64,000 bases of DNA from Alphaproteobacteria bacterium. GTDB taxonomy: Bacteria > Pseudomonadota > Alphaproteobacteria > Rhizobiales > CAJQND01. The first letter of the stretch is position 1. Each line of letters starts with the position of its first letter. Under the pieces are notes generated by a model. The model saw nothing but the letters and a program-made list of their open reading frames with translations. It made no database searches and was not told where the DNA came from. The stretch spans positions 1 to 64,000 of the forward strand of contig JAAEUE010000399.1 of NCBI GenBank assembly GCA_024227565.1, given 5' to 3'. Of this stretch, positions 8,913 through 16,499 are shown piece after piece. The position numbers and the translations under genes are program-made.

Positions 8913-10358
8913 TTAGATGAGAAGTTCGGTGGAGATAGAACGCTCTGCAAGGTTTGGGGCTGATCGTTCACCCTCAAACCATTGCAGTTTCTCGTGCAAG
9001 CTAACCACCGAGCCGATGACCACGAGCGCCGGGCCTTTAAGCTCTGCGGCGGCGGCGTCACTGGCGATTGTGCCTAGGGTACCTGCCACAACCTGCTGGT
9101 TGACGCGGGTCCCATTGTCGATAACCGCGGCAGGCAGGCTGGCATCAGCGCCGCGGGCGATAAATTCTCCTGCCACCCGGTCCAGCGAGGTGAGCCCCAT
9201 GTAGATCGCCACGGTTTGACGCGGTCTCAGCAGTGACTTCCAATCAAGATCAATCACGCCGTCACGCCCGTGTGCGGTGACGAAGACGCAAGATTGGGCA
9301 TGATCTCTGTGGGTCAACGGAATGCCGGCATAGGAAGCACAGCCTGAAGCCGCAGTGATGCCGGGCACCACTTGGAAGGGCACGCCTTCAGCCGCCAGGG
9401 TTTCGATCTCTTCGCCGCCGCGCCCGAAAATGAACGGATCGCCGCCCTTGAGCCGAAGTACCCGTTTTCCTTCTTTGGCCAGGCGCACCAAAAGCTGGCT
9501 GATCTCCTCTTGCGGCAAGGTGTGGTCTCGGGGGCGTTTGCCTACATAGACGCGCTCTGCATCCCGGCGCACCAGATTGAGCACCCCTTCCCCGATCAAC
9601 CGGTCATGGACGACCACATCTGCCAGCTGCATCAAGCGCAATGCCCGGAACGTCAGAAGGTCGGGATCACCAGGCCCCGCCCCAACCAGGAACACTTGGC
9701 CCATCGGTTGGCCTTGCTCTTCTTTGAGAACGGCGTCTAACTCGGATCTAAGCTGTTCTTCAGCGCGCTCCTCGTCACCCGCCAAAACCAGGTCTGCGGT
9801 CGGCCCGTAGATCGCTCGCTCCCAAAACTTGCGGCGCCCCACTCCGCTTTCCAGTTTTTCGGAGACCAGATCGCGAAACTGGCCGGCAAACTCAGCCAGA
9901 CGCCCATAGCTGGCGGGCAGCATGGTCTCCAATCGGGCACGGATCATGCGCGCCAGGATGGGCGCGGTTCCACTGGAGGAAACCGCAATAACCAAAGGCG
10001 AACGATCGACGATCGACGCCATGATGAAGTCGCACTGCTCGGGAACGTCAGCGATGTTTGCAGGAACGCCAGCAGCCCGAGTGAGTTCATACAGCGCGCC
10101 GTCGATGGCCTCATCCTCGCTGGCACCGAAGGCCATGGCTGCATCTGTCACGTCGTCCAACTCAGCCGGTCTTGCCTCGTGAGCAAAATCTGCTCTCCCC
10201 TGAAGCTCGATGAATTCATCACCCAAGGTTTCCGCGAACACGGTCACCTGCCCGCCGGAGCGCAACGAGATTTCCGTACGCCGGGCGGCAACTGTGCCGC
10301 CGCCTGTGATGACCACCTTGCGGCCCTTGAGATTGTAGAAAACTGGGAGCTGTTCCAT
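8913..10358 (-). CDS. cysG: Siroheme synthase, trifunctional
   Basis: From the ATG at 10358 this is a 481-residue protein of usual CysG length. The N-terminal part has the NAD-binding loop of precorrin-2 dehydrogenase/sirohydrochlorin ferrochelatase (VVITGGGTVAARR). The C-terminal half is uroporphyrinogen-III methyltransferase, with GAGPGDPDLLTFRAL, VGKRPRDHTLPQEEI, RLKGGDPFIFGRGGEE and VPGITAASGCASYAGIPLTHR. The enzyme turns uroporphyrinogen III into siroheme, the cofactor of sulfite and nitrite reductases. A GTG at 10382 could add eight residues. The partner cys genes are not in the window. Confidence 0.93.
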   Translation of the reverse strand: MEQLPVFYNLKGRKVVITGGGTVAARRTEISLRSGGQVTVFAETLGDEFIELQGRADFAHEARPAELDDVTDAAMAFGASEDEAIDGALYELTRAAGVPANIADVPEQCDFIMASIVDRSPLVIAVSSSGTAPILARMIRARLETMLPASYGRLAEFAGQFRDLVSEKLESGVGRRKFWERAIYGPTADLVLAGDEERAEEQLRSELDAVLKEEQGQPMGQVFLVGAGPGDPDLLTFRALRLMQLADVVVHDRLIGEGVLNLVRRDAERVYVGKRPRDHTLPQEEISQLLVRLAKEGKRVLRLKGGDPFIFGRGGEEIETLAAEGVPFQVVPGITAASGCASYAGIPLTHRDHAQSCVFVTAHGRDGVIDLDWKSLLRPRQTVAIYMGLTSLDRVAGEFIARGADASLPAAVIDNGTRVNQQVVAGTLGTIASDAAAAELKGPALVVIGSVVSLHEKLQWFEGERSAPNLAERSISTELLI

Positions 10359-10453
10359 CGCGGTTTTGTCCGATGCTCGCACTCTGAATTCGCAGCACGT
10401 CAGAACGCCTTCTTGAGGGCTCTTGTCAAACGAAAACCACGAGGGGGCCTTGC

Positions 10454-10691
10454 GGCGTGTTCAAAACGCCTACTACCGGGGCATTTCGCGCTGTTCCGGC
10501 CAATGGGTGGCGTTTCCACGCCTTAGGATGACGCTTACGTGATCCCACTTCACCTAAGGTCAGAATATCTTGCGGCGGCGCGTGAGGACCAAGCGGGAAC
10601 GCGTTTACAAAAATTTGGCCGCAGACCACCCGGATCAGAACCAGAAGTGGTCGCGTGTAGAGCCGCTTTAGCGGACATGTGGAGGATGAAC
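10454..10691 (+). ncRNA. Candidate structured 5' leader of the SerC-SerA fusion gene
   Basis: The gap before the fusion gene is dense in hairpins. GGCGT/ACGCC closes a seven-base loop at 10454-10470. CCGGGGCA/TGTTCCGG (8 pairs, two of them G-U) spans 10476-10499. GGCGT/ACGCC recurs around TTCC at 10509-10522, so the first and third stems could exchange partners. CCTTAGG/CCTAAGG spans 10521-10559. GACCAC/GTGGTC spans 10624-10652. CCGC-TTTA-GCGG at 10663-10674 ends six bases before the GGAGG ribosome-binding site. A leader class in front of serC is known in Alphaproteobacteria, but I cannot test for a match. The strand is inferred from the downstream gene, and part of the region may serve the divergent cysG promoter. 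Confidence 0.38.
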
Positions 10692-13661
10692 ATGGCGATG
10701 ATCGAAGACCTCAAGGCACAGCGCGACGCATCACTGCAGGCAACCGCCGGCGGACCGCCGACGCGCACCATCAACCAGTTTTTCGGCGTAGGCCCGATTA
10801 CCGACCTGACCTCGGATGAAGTCGACAGCCGGCGCATGCGCTTTGAGTTCGAAGCCTGGCTGGAAGCCAATTATCCCAAGGTGGATGACAACAACAATCC
10901 GATCGGTGCCTTCACTGCATCGGAAATCGGCCGCAGCATGCACCGCGGCTATCCGGCCGACAAAATTCTGCTCGACATGATGGGCGAGATCCACCGCTAC
11001 TTCGGTCTTCCCAAGAAGAACAAGATGGCGGTTGGCCTGGGCGGCGGACACAGCGGGTTCACAGTCTGCATCATGCACATGATGAACGCCAACAGTCCAG
11101 ATCAGCACATATTTGTGGACACACCGCGCCCGGAATCCGATGCGGCCATGACCGGCGGCTTCTTCCGCCAGTCCTGGGGTGCGCAGATGATCGAAATGCA
11201 CCGCTTCTCGCAGAACGGCGATGAGGCTCGGCTGCATTTCAGTGATGATGAGGGCGCAATTCCCTCCGCCGATGAGCTGCAAGCCATGGGCATCAAGCTG
11301 TTTGTGGGCGTCGGCCACGAAACCACTGGTGCGACCACCTACACCAACGGCGACATCTCTAATCTTCTGGAATGGATCGACCGGGACCCGGCCAACCACC
11401 ACGCGGTGATTGATGCCACGTCCATGTTGGGGGCTATGCCCTGGCCAGAATCGGTGGTCAGCGACTTCATGTCCAAATGCTGCATGTTCATGCCCTTCCA
11501 GAAGGCCATTGGCGGCATTTCGGGCTATCTGGTGGCCTCCTTCACACCGGAAGCGTTAGAGCTCATCGAAGCGAACCAGAAGAACCCAGCCTGGGCCATC
11601 CCGCGCCAGCTGAAGATCGTTGTTCCGGCTGATCCCAAGCGGCCGCTCAGCGGCGAGAAGTCCACTGCTCTTGGCCCGATCTATGACCCGGCGGAAAACA
11701 AGATGCTCGGCGGCATCATCAACACCTACTCCACCTTGGCGTTCGCAGAGACCACGTTCGGTCTGCAACGCTCTGAGAAGATCGTGGGCACGGTGACCGA
11801 GCTCAACGCGCGCTCAGTGACCAACCGCAAGGCCATCAACGATTGGGTTGCCGCTCACCCCCTGTTTGAATTGGGCGTGGCAAATGAAGAACGCCGAGGT
11901 GCAGCTGTGACCCTTTTGCGCGTGACTGATCCTGATGTCACCGATCCTGACCTGCATGCCCGCATGATTGCCCGCTCTAAACAAATCCTGGCCTATGAAG
12001 GCCTGACCCATCCGAACGGCGAGCGCGAGGCGGGCCTGGATGTTGCCCGCTATGTGAACGCGTTCCCGGGAACACCCGGCGACTACCGCGCCTGGATCGG
12101 CGGCATCCGCCCGCATAGCGACATCACGGCGCTTCTGGAAAATCTGGAATATGCCTATCTCCGCGCTAAGATCGTGGTTCTTGAGGAGCTTCTTGCTGAA
12201 CAAGGCGAGACTTTTGCTGCATCCGCCTCCGCTGGTGAGGCCCAGCGCCAGGACGACCCGAACCGTGCCTACAAGGTGCTGGTGGCTGACCTGATCGGTT
12301 TGAAGTTCGACAGTTCTGGCCAACCAGACCATAGCGAGGTCAAAGCCTATGTGGAGGCCAAAGGCGGCGTGTTCCACGACGGCGGTTTAAATGGCGCGGA
12401 TCTGGAAGAAGGCAAGATCCACTTCTTCTATCAACCCGACCTCAGCACCGAGATCGAAATCCTGCCCCTCACCGATCAGGGTCAGTTCGATGCACTGATC
12501 ACAGCGGCGACCTTCTTCCCGGAAGCTTCGCAGTTTGCCGAAGGCGGCGTGCGCATTGGCGCCGGCACCGGCAACATGGGTTCAGCCACCTGGGGCGGCG
12601 GCAATGGCGACGGCGGTTCTGCACCGCTCATGAACACGCCGAGCTTCAACAGCCGCGCCACCGCGCAAATGACCATGAAGGCCCTGCTGAAACGCACACC
12701 GGACCTGCCCGTGGACCAGATGCATGACATGGTCGTGGCCGGAGACTTCGATACCGGCAAGCAGTTGCGTGACTTTCCAACCGAGAAGCTTGAAGGCAAG
12801 CGCATGGCCGTGCTCGGCTATGGCAATATCGGCCGCGAAGTTGCCAAGCTCGCCCAGGCCTTCGGCATGAGCGTGGCGGTGCATGCACGGCCCGCGCACA
12901 AAGACTGGATCTTGTCAGAAGGTTTCGACTTTGCCGAGACGGCCGAAGAGGCTGCAAAGGGCGCTGACTTCATCAGCCCCCACACCGGCCTTGGCCCTGT
13001 GTCGCCGGAGACGGGCCGCTTTGCCAATGCAGACATGGTCAACGAAGCTGTGCTGAACAACCTCAACGACGGCGCCGTGGTGGTAAACTACGACCGCGGC
13101 GAAGTGGTGTGCTGCGAAGCCCTGAACAAGGCGCTTGAAAGCGGCAAGGTGCGCTATGCCGGAATTGATGCCGATCTGTTCAAATGTTCAGAAACCGGCA
13201 CGCTCTCCGGTCCCATGGTGCCCTATCTGGATGTTGAGAAACGTCACCGTGGTAAGCTGGAATTGCTGCCCCATGCGGCCGCTGACACCGAGCATCTGTC
13301 GCGGGTTGAGGGCGCAAAGCAGGCTGTAGATCAGATCTTCGATGCCATTCAGTTCAAGCGCGTCACAAATCTCAAAGGCGATCTGCCTGACGGATACACC
13401 AGCGGCGGGGCAAAAACCGTCGCCGGCGTTGGCAAAGTGACTGGCCAAGGGCTGGCATCAGCCGCCGATAGCCCGGAAACGTCAGCTGAGCTGCGCCACC
13501 TGGCAGAAGAAATGGCCGCCATATGGGGTTCGATCAATGCCATCGACGAGCCGGCCCGGCGTGCTGAGCTGATTGAGCGCTATGGTGCCGACCTGATCCG
13601 GTGTTCCAACAAGTATGCGGTGATGATGGACCGGCTCGGGTTGAAGGGTCCGTTTGGCTGA
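10692..13661 (+). CDS. Fused phosphoserine-aminotransferase-like / phosphoglycerate-dehydrogenase-like protein
   Basis: A 989-residue two-domain protein. Residues about 15-500 form a class V aminotransferase resembling SerC, with HETTGATT (209-216), Asp242 in IDATSMLGAMPW and the probable PLP lysine Lys271 in PFQKAIGG. After a polar linker (about 505-525), residues about 527-890 form a D-isomer-specific 2-hydroxyacid dehydrogenase resembling SerA. That half has the NAD loop GYGNIG (709-714), Arg802 in NYDRGEVV and His861 in LLPHAAADTEH. The usual catalytic glutamate is not obvious in AGIDADLFKCSETG. A helical tail of about 100 residues follows. Together the halves could turn 3-phosphoglycerate into phosphoserine. 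I chose the ATG at 10692 because GGAGG ends six bases before it; the frame is open further upstream. Confidence 0.8.
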   Translation: MAMIEDLKAQRDASLQATAGGPPTRTINQFFGVGPITDLTSDEVDSRRMRFEFEAWLEANYPKVDDNNNPIGAFTASEIGRSMHRGYPADKILLDMMGEIHRYFGLPKKNKMAVGLGGGHSGFTVCIMHMMNANSPDQHIFVDTPRPESDAAMTGGFFRQSWGAQMIEMHRFSQNGDEARLHFSDDEGAIPSADELQAMGIKLFVGVGHETTGATTYTNGDISNLLEWIDRDPANHHAVIDATSMLGAMPWPESVVSDFMSKCCMFMPFQKAIGGISGYLVASFTPEALELIEANQKNPAWAIPRQLKIVVPADPKRPLSGEKSTALGPIYDPAENKMLGGIINTYSTLAFAETTFGLQRSEKIVGTVTELNARSVTNRKAINDWVAAHPLFELGVANEERRGAAVTLLRVTDPDVTDPDLHARMIARSKQILAYEGLTHPNGEREAGLDVARYVNAFPGTPGDYRAWIGGIRPHSDITALLENLEYAYLRAKIVVLEELLAEQGETFAASASAGEAQRQDDPNRAYKVLVADLIGLKFDSSGQPDHSEVKAYVEAKGGVFHDGGLNGADLEEGKIHFFYQPDLSTEIEILPLTDQGQFDALITAATFFPEASQFAEGGVRIGAGTGNMGSATWGGGNGDGGSAPLMNTPSFNSRATAQMTMKALLKRTPDLPVDQMHDMVVAGDFDTGKQLRDFPTEKLEGKRMAVLGYGNIGREVAKLAQAFGMSVAVHARPAHKDWILSEGFDFAETAEEAAKGADFISPHTGLGPVSPETGRFANADMVNEAVLNNLNDGAVVVNYDRGEVVCCEALNKALESGKVRYAGIDADLFKCSETGTLSGPMVPYLDVEKRHRGKLELLPHAAADTEHLSRVEGAKQAVDQIFDAIQFKRVTNLKGDLPDGYTSGGAKTVAGVGKVTGQGLASAADSPETSAELRHLAEEMAAIWGSINAIDEPARRAELIERYGADLIRCSNKYAVMMDRLGLKGPFG

Positions 13662-13790
13662 GCCCGGTGCGCACCATTGAGCACTGAATGCGGGCTTGCT
13701 GTACAAACCAGTACGAAGATATGTTTCAGGTCAGGTTGAACGGCTCTGCCGGTCCACCTTCACGTTTCCCGCCGCTCAAGGGACTGCCTG

Positions 13791-14441
13791 ATGATCAATG
13801 TTATCTTCGATGTGGACGGCACGCTGGTTGACAGTTATGCGCTCGACACAACGCTTTTTTGCCAGGCAGTGGACGAGATCCTTGGCCAGACGAGGTTTCG
13901 AGAGGATTGGGCCGAATACACACACGTGACCGATGCGGGCATTCTGGCGGAAGTTTTCCAAGACAATGCCATAAGCCCGGACGGCCGTATGGAAAATGCG
14001 GTCCGCGAGCGTTTCGGCCAACTCGTGACCACGGCACTGAGCGATCAGCCATGTGCCGCTGTGCAAGGAGCAGAGGCAGCAATCAACGGTCTGCACCAAC
14101 GCCCGAATGTGGCGGTGGGCGTGGCAACGGGAGGCTGGTCCCACACTGCACGTGCGAAACTTGGTGCTGCAGGGTTTGATCCCTCTAGCTGGATCCTCGC
14201 CTCGTCGGATGATCATGCAGAGCGCACCGTGATCATGCGCACCTGCCTTGAAAGGTTACCAGACCCCGGCGCCCCAACCGTTTACATTGGCGATGGAGAA
14301 TGGGACCAAATTGCCTGCAAGGCGCTCGATTGGGCGTTCGTCGGCGTCGGTGCGCGGCTGAAAGGCAAAACGCCCGTTTGGATCGAACATTATGCCTCGT
14401 GCGATCTTGGCCAAGTCCTGCAGGCCGCATTGGCAAACTGA
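13791..14441 (+). CDS. HAD-superfamily phosphatase, possible phosphoserine phosphatase
   Basis: A 216-residue HAD hydrolase with motif I DVDGTLVDS (8-16), a threonine motif in VATGGWSHT, Lys in ARAKLG and motif IV IGDGEWD. The helical cap after motif I resembles phosphoglycolate-phosphatase-like enzymes. It lies 129 bases downstream of the serine-pathway fusion gene on the same strand, and no serB was seen elsewhere in the window. I therefore infer that it may remove the phosphate from phosphoserine. Sequence alone supports only a small-molecule phosphatase. Confidence 0.75.
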   Translation: MINVIFDVDGTLVDSYALDTTLFCQAVDEILGQTRFREDWAEYTHVTDAGILAEVFQDNAISPDGRMENAVRERFGQLVTTALSDQPCAAVQGAEAAINGLHQRPNVAVGVATGGWSHTARAKLGAAGFDPSSWILASSDDHAERTVIMRTCLERLPDPGAPTVYIGDGEWDQIACKALDWAFVGVGARLKGKTPVWIEHYASCDLGQVLQAALAN

Positions 14442-14456
14442 CGGAGGATCAATTTG

Positions 14457-14686
14457 ATGTCTCTAAACTCCACACTCACCCCCGCCGTGCGTTATGCGGA
14501 TGCTCCAGGCGCCATTGAATGGCTTTGCAGCGCATTCGATTTTGAACGGCATCTGGTTGTGCCCGGGCTGCGAGGGCCAAGATCACCGCGGAGCCCGAAG
14601 ACCAGGACTATGGCGGGCGCCTCTACACTTGCCGGGATCTTGAAGGCCATGTGTGGAGCTTTGGATCCTACGATCCCTGGGCGTGA
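14457..14686 (+). pseudogene. VOC-family (glyoxalase-like) gene with internal deletion
   Basis: A GGAGG site and the ATG at 14457 open a frame giving MSLNSTLTPAVRYADAPGA and then IEWLCSAFDFERHLVVPG, the N-terminus of a VOC-family metalloprotein. The C-terminal end of the same family (EDQDYGGRLYTCRD, LEGHVWSFGSYDPWA, stop at 14684-14686) appears shortly after in another frame. The central part, more than 50 residues in relatives, is missing. I read this as a deletion plus frameshift that killed the gene. Confidence 0.65.
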
Positions 14687-14724
14687 ACCATATACAATAA
14701 TACTGCTGCACTTGGCCGGGCGAT

Positions 14725-14745
14725 CATGTAAACACCGTTTACATG
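14725..14745. promoter_or_regulatory. Palindromic operator overlapping the tetR start codon
   Basis: CATGTAAAC (14725-14733) and GTTTACATG (14737-14745) are perfect 9-base arms around ACC. The last three bases are the ATG of the TetR-family gene, so a bound repressor would block its own transcription or translation. A near-identical palindrome lies before the DUF2852 gene at 15470-15488. Confidence 0.65.
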
Positions 14746-15387
14746 AGTTGGAACAAACGCAAGCGCGACGGTGAAAAGCGCGGCTATCATCACGGAAACC
14801 TGAGGGAAACCTTGGTGGAGGCCGCGCTCGACCTGATTTCCAAGAAGGGCGCCGCCGGCTTCACGTTTGCCGAAGCGGCGCGCTGGGCGGGTGTCAGCCC
14901 GGGCGCGCCATACAGGCACTTCAAAGACCGCGACGAGTTGATTGCCGATGTGGCAAGCCGCGGATTTGAAGCGTTTGCCGCAAAGCTGGAGATGGCCTGG
15001 AACGAGGGCAAGCCGGACCCGTTCACTGCCACACAGCTCATCGGGCGCGCCTATTTGGAGTTCGCGCGCAAGGAACCAGCCTATTATTCCGCCATGTTTG
15101 AGGCGGGATTGCCGCCAAATCTCAGCTTGGAGTTCGCCCAATCCGCCGACAAGACGTTCAATGTGCTTGTGGAGGCCTGCGAGGCTCTGGTGGCCGACCT
15201 GCCTGCGCTGGGAAAGCCGCCTGCACGGATGGTTGCGCTTCATATCTGGAGCCTAAGCCACGGAATTGCCTCGCTTTTTGGGCGCGGTGACGAAGCCCGC
15301 CGCCCCCTTCCCATGCCTCCCGAAGACCTGCTGGAAGCCGGCGTTCTTGTGTATCTGGAAGGGCTCGGCATTAAGCGGCCGGCCTAA
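14743..15387 (+). CDS. TetR/AcrR-family transcriptional regulator
   Basis: A 214-residue regulator. Residues about 14-62 are the TetR DNA-binding domain (YHHGNLRETLVEAALDLI, GFTFAEAARWAGVSPGAPYR, HFKDRDELIADVA), followed by an all-helical ligand-binding domain of WHG type. The start ATG is inside a perfect palindrome and has no ribosome-binding site, so the message may be leaderless. Copies of the palindrome at its own start and before the next gene indicate autorepression and control of the DUF2852 gene. The ligand is unknown. Confidence 0.88.
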   Translation: MSWNKRKRDGEKRGYHHGNLRETLVEAALDLISKKGAAGFTFAEAARWAGVSPGAPYRHFKDRDELIADVASRGFEAFAAKLEMAWNEGKPDPFTATQLIGRAYLEFARKEPAYYSAMFEAGLPPNLSLEFAQSADKTFNVLVEACEALVADLPALGKPPARMVALHIWSLSHGIASLFGRGDEARRPLPMPPEDLLEAGVLVYLEGLGIKRPA

Positions 15388-15435
15388 ATTTGTTCTTGTA
15401 AGCGAAGAATTTTCTAGTTTCCCCACGTCTAACCC

Positions 15436-15488
15436 TTGACAGTGGGCGGCCTTGAGGCCAGATATGTAAATGTAAATAACATTTACAT
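15436..15488 (+). promoter_or_regulatory. Promoter with TetR-type operator before the DUF2852 gene
   Basis: TTGACA at 15436-15441 is a consensus -35 box, and the AGATAT region at 15460-15465 is a plausible -10. The palindrome ATGTAAAT-AAC-ATTTACAT (15470-15488) has the same arm sequence and three-base spacer as the operator at the upstream tetR start. An extra ATGTAAATG half-site at 15464 overlaps the -10 region. A repressor bound here would occlude RNA polymerase. Confidence 0.6.
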
Positions 15489-15498
15489 GAGGAAAAAG

Positions 15499-15948
15499 AT
15501 GGAACTCGCACAACGCGTGGATGAATATGGGAAGGCCGGATGGATTACCCTCATGGTTCTCAGCTTCATCATTTTCTGGCCGGTTGGTCTGGCCGTTTTG
15601 GGATACACAATATGGAGTGGACGAATGGGATCTTGGTCAAAAGCTAAAGCTGGCCCTGGCCGCTGGTACAACTACGGTGGAAACAACGCAGGTTCTGTGT
15701 CGCGTTGTTCAAACCGCAAACACCGCAAACACGGGCTCACCCCCACAGGCAACGCAGCTTTCGATGAATATCGCGAGCAAACCATGCAGCGCCTTGAGGA
15801 AGAACAGCAGCAGTTTCAGGACTATCTGGAACGCCTGCGCCAAGCTCGTGACAAGGAAGAGTTTGATAGCTTTATGGCGGATCGCAAGGCACAGGCCGAC
15901 ACTCCGGACACTCCGGATGAGGACGCCCCGCAGCCTGCCGCCCAGTAG
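15499..15948 (+). CDS. DUF2852 membrane protein
   Basis: From the ATG at 15499, preceded by GAGGAAAAAG, this is a 149-residue protein. MELAQRVDEYGKAGWITLMV and FWPVGLAVLGYTIWSGRMG form the conserved short membrane segment of DUF2852 proteins, common in Hyphomicrobiales. The rest is basic, then a charged helix (DEYREQTMQRLEEEQQQFQD), then an acidic Pro-rich tail. The function is unknown. The operator upstream links its expression to the adjacent TetR regulator. Confidence 0.8.
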   Translation: MELAQRVDEYGKAGWITLMVLSFIIFWPVGLAVLGYTIWSGRMGSWSKAKAGPGRWYNYGGNNAGSVSRCSNRKHRKHGLTPTGNAAFDEYREQTMQRLEEEQQQFQDYLERLRQARDKEEFDSFMADRKAQADTPDTPDEDAPQPAAQ

Positions 15949-15966
15949 CGCGCCCTCCCTACAAGG

Positions 15967-16068
15967 CGTCATCCCGGAATTTTGCACCAGCAAAATGTCC
16001 GGGACCCAGGGGCGGCAGGCTCATGAGCCAACGGCCCTGGATCCCTGCCTTCGCAGGGATCACGGGTG
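15967..16068. repeat. Intergenic palindromic repeat (CGTCATCCCGG type)
   Basis: The segment starts CGTCATCCCGGAATTTTGC, continues with AAAATGTCCGGGACCCAGG, and ends CTGGATCCCTGCCTTCGC, AGGGATCACGGG. Internal arms (CCCGG/CCGGG, ATCCCTGC/GCAGGGAT) can fold into two hairpins. Elements of this wording are scattered in many alphaproteobacterial genomes as dispersed short repeats. It lies between convergent genes and could also end transcription. Confidence 0.6.
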
Positions 16069-16077
16069 AGAAGAACT

Positions 16078-16494
16078 TCAAACGCCAGGAGCCAGCTCCT
16101 GGCTTATTTTTTTGCGCACTGCCTGCAACGCTTCAGCCTCATGAGGGATCGCTGCGCCGCTGTTCCACACTGTGCCCGGCCAGGTCTCATCGCCTTCATG
16201 ACGCGCCACCACATGCACATGCATTTGGCGCACCATATTGCCGATCGCCGCCACGTTGATCTTGTCTGCTCCGGTTATGGTCTTCAAAGCGCCGCTGGCG
16301 CGGCTGATCTCAGCTGAAAGCTGGGCAGCATCTTCTGCGGCAAGCTCATGCCACTCACTCAAACCAGCCCTTCTTGGCACCAGCAGAAGCCAGCAATAGC
16401 GATTGTCGTTCATCAGGCGAACATCGCAGAGCTCCAGCGCGCAAACCGCGTGACTGTCCGCCTCCAGTCGCTCGTTAAGTTGGAATCCGGTCAT
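16078..16494 (-). CDS. HIT-domain protein
   Basis: From the ATG at 16494 this is a 138-residue histidine-triad protein with the signature MHVHVVARH near 102-110 and the conserved NDNRYCWLLLVPRR near 31-44. HIT proteins hydrolyse or transfer nucleotides on phosphoanhydride substrates such as diadenosine polyphosphates. It starts five bases after the stop of the class III aminotransferase gene and is probably co-transcribed with it. A longer frame to 16578 would overlap that gene and is unlikely. Confidence 0.85.
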   Translation of the reverse strand: MTGFQLNERLEADSHAVCALELCDVRLMNDNRYCWLLLVPRRAGLSEWHELAAEDAAQLSAEISRASGALKTITGADKINVAAIGNMVRQMHVHVVARHEGDETWPGTVWNSGAAIPHEAEALQAVRKKISQELAPGV

Positions 16495-16499
16495 ACGCC

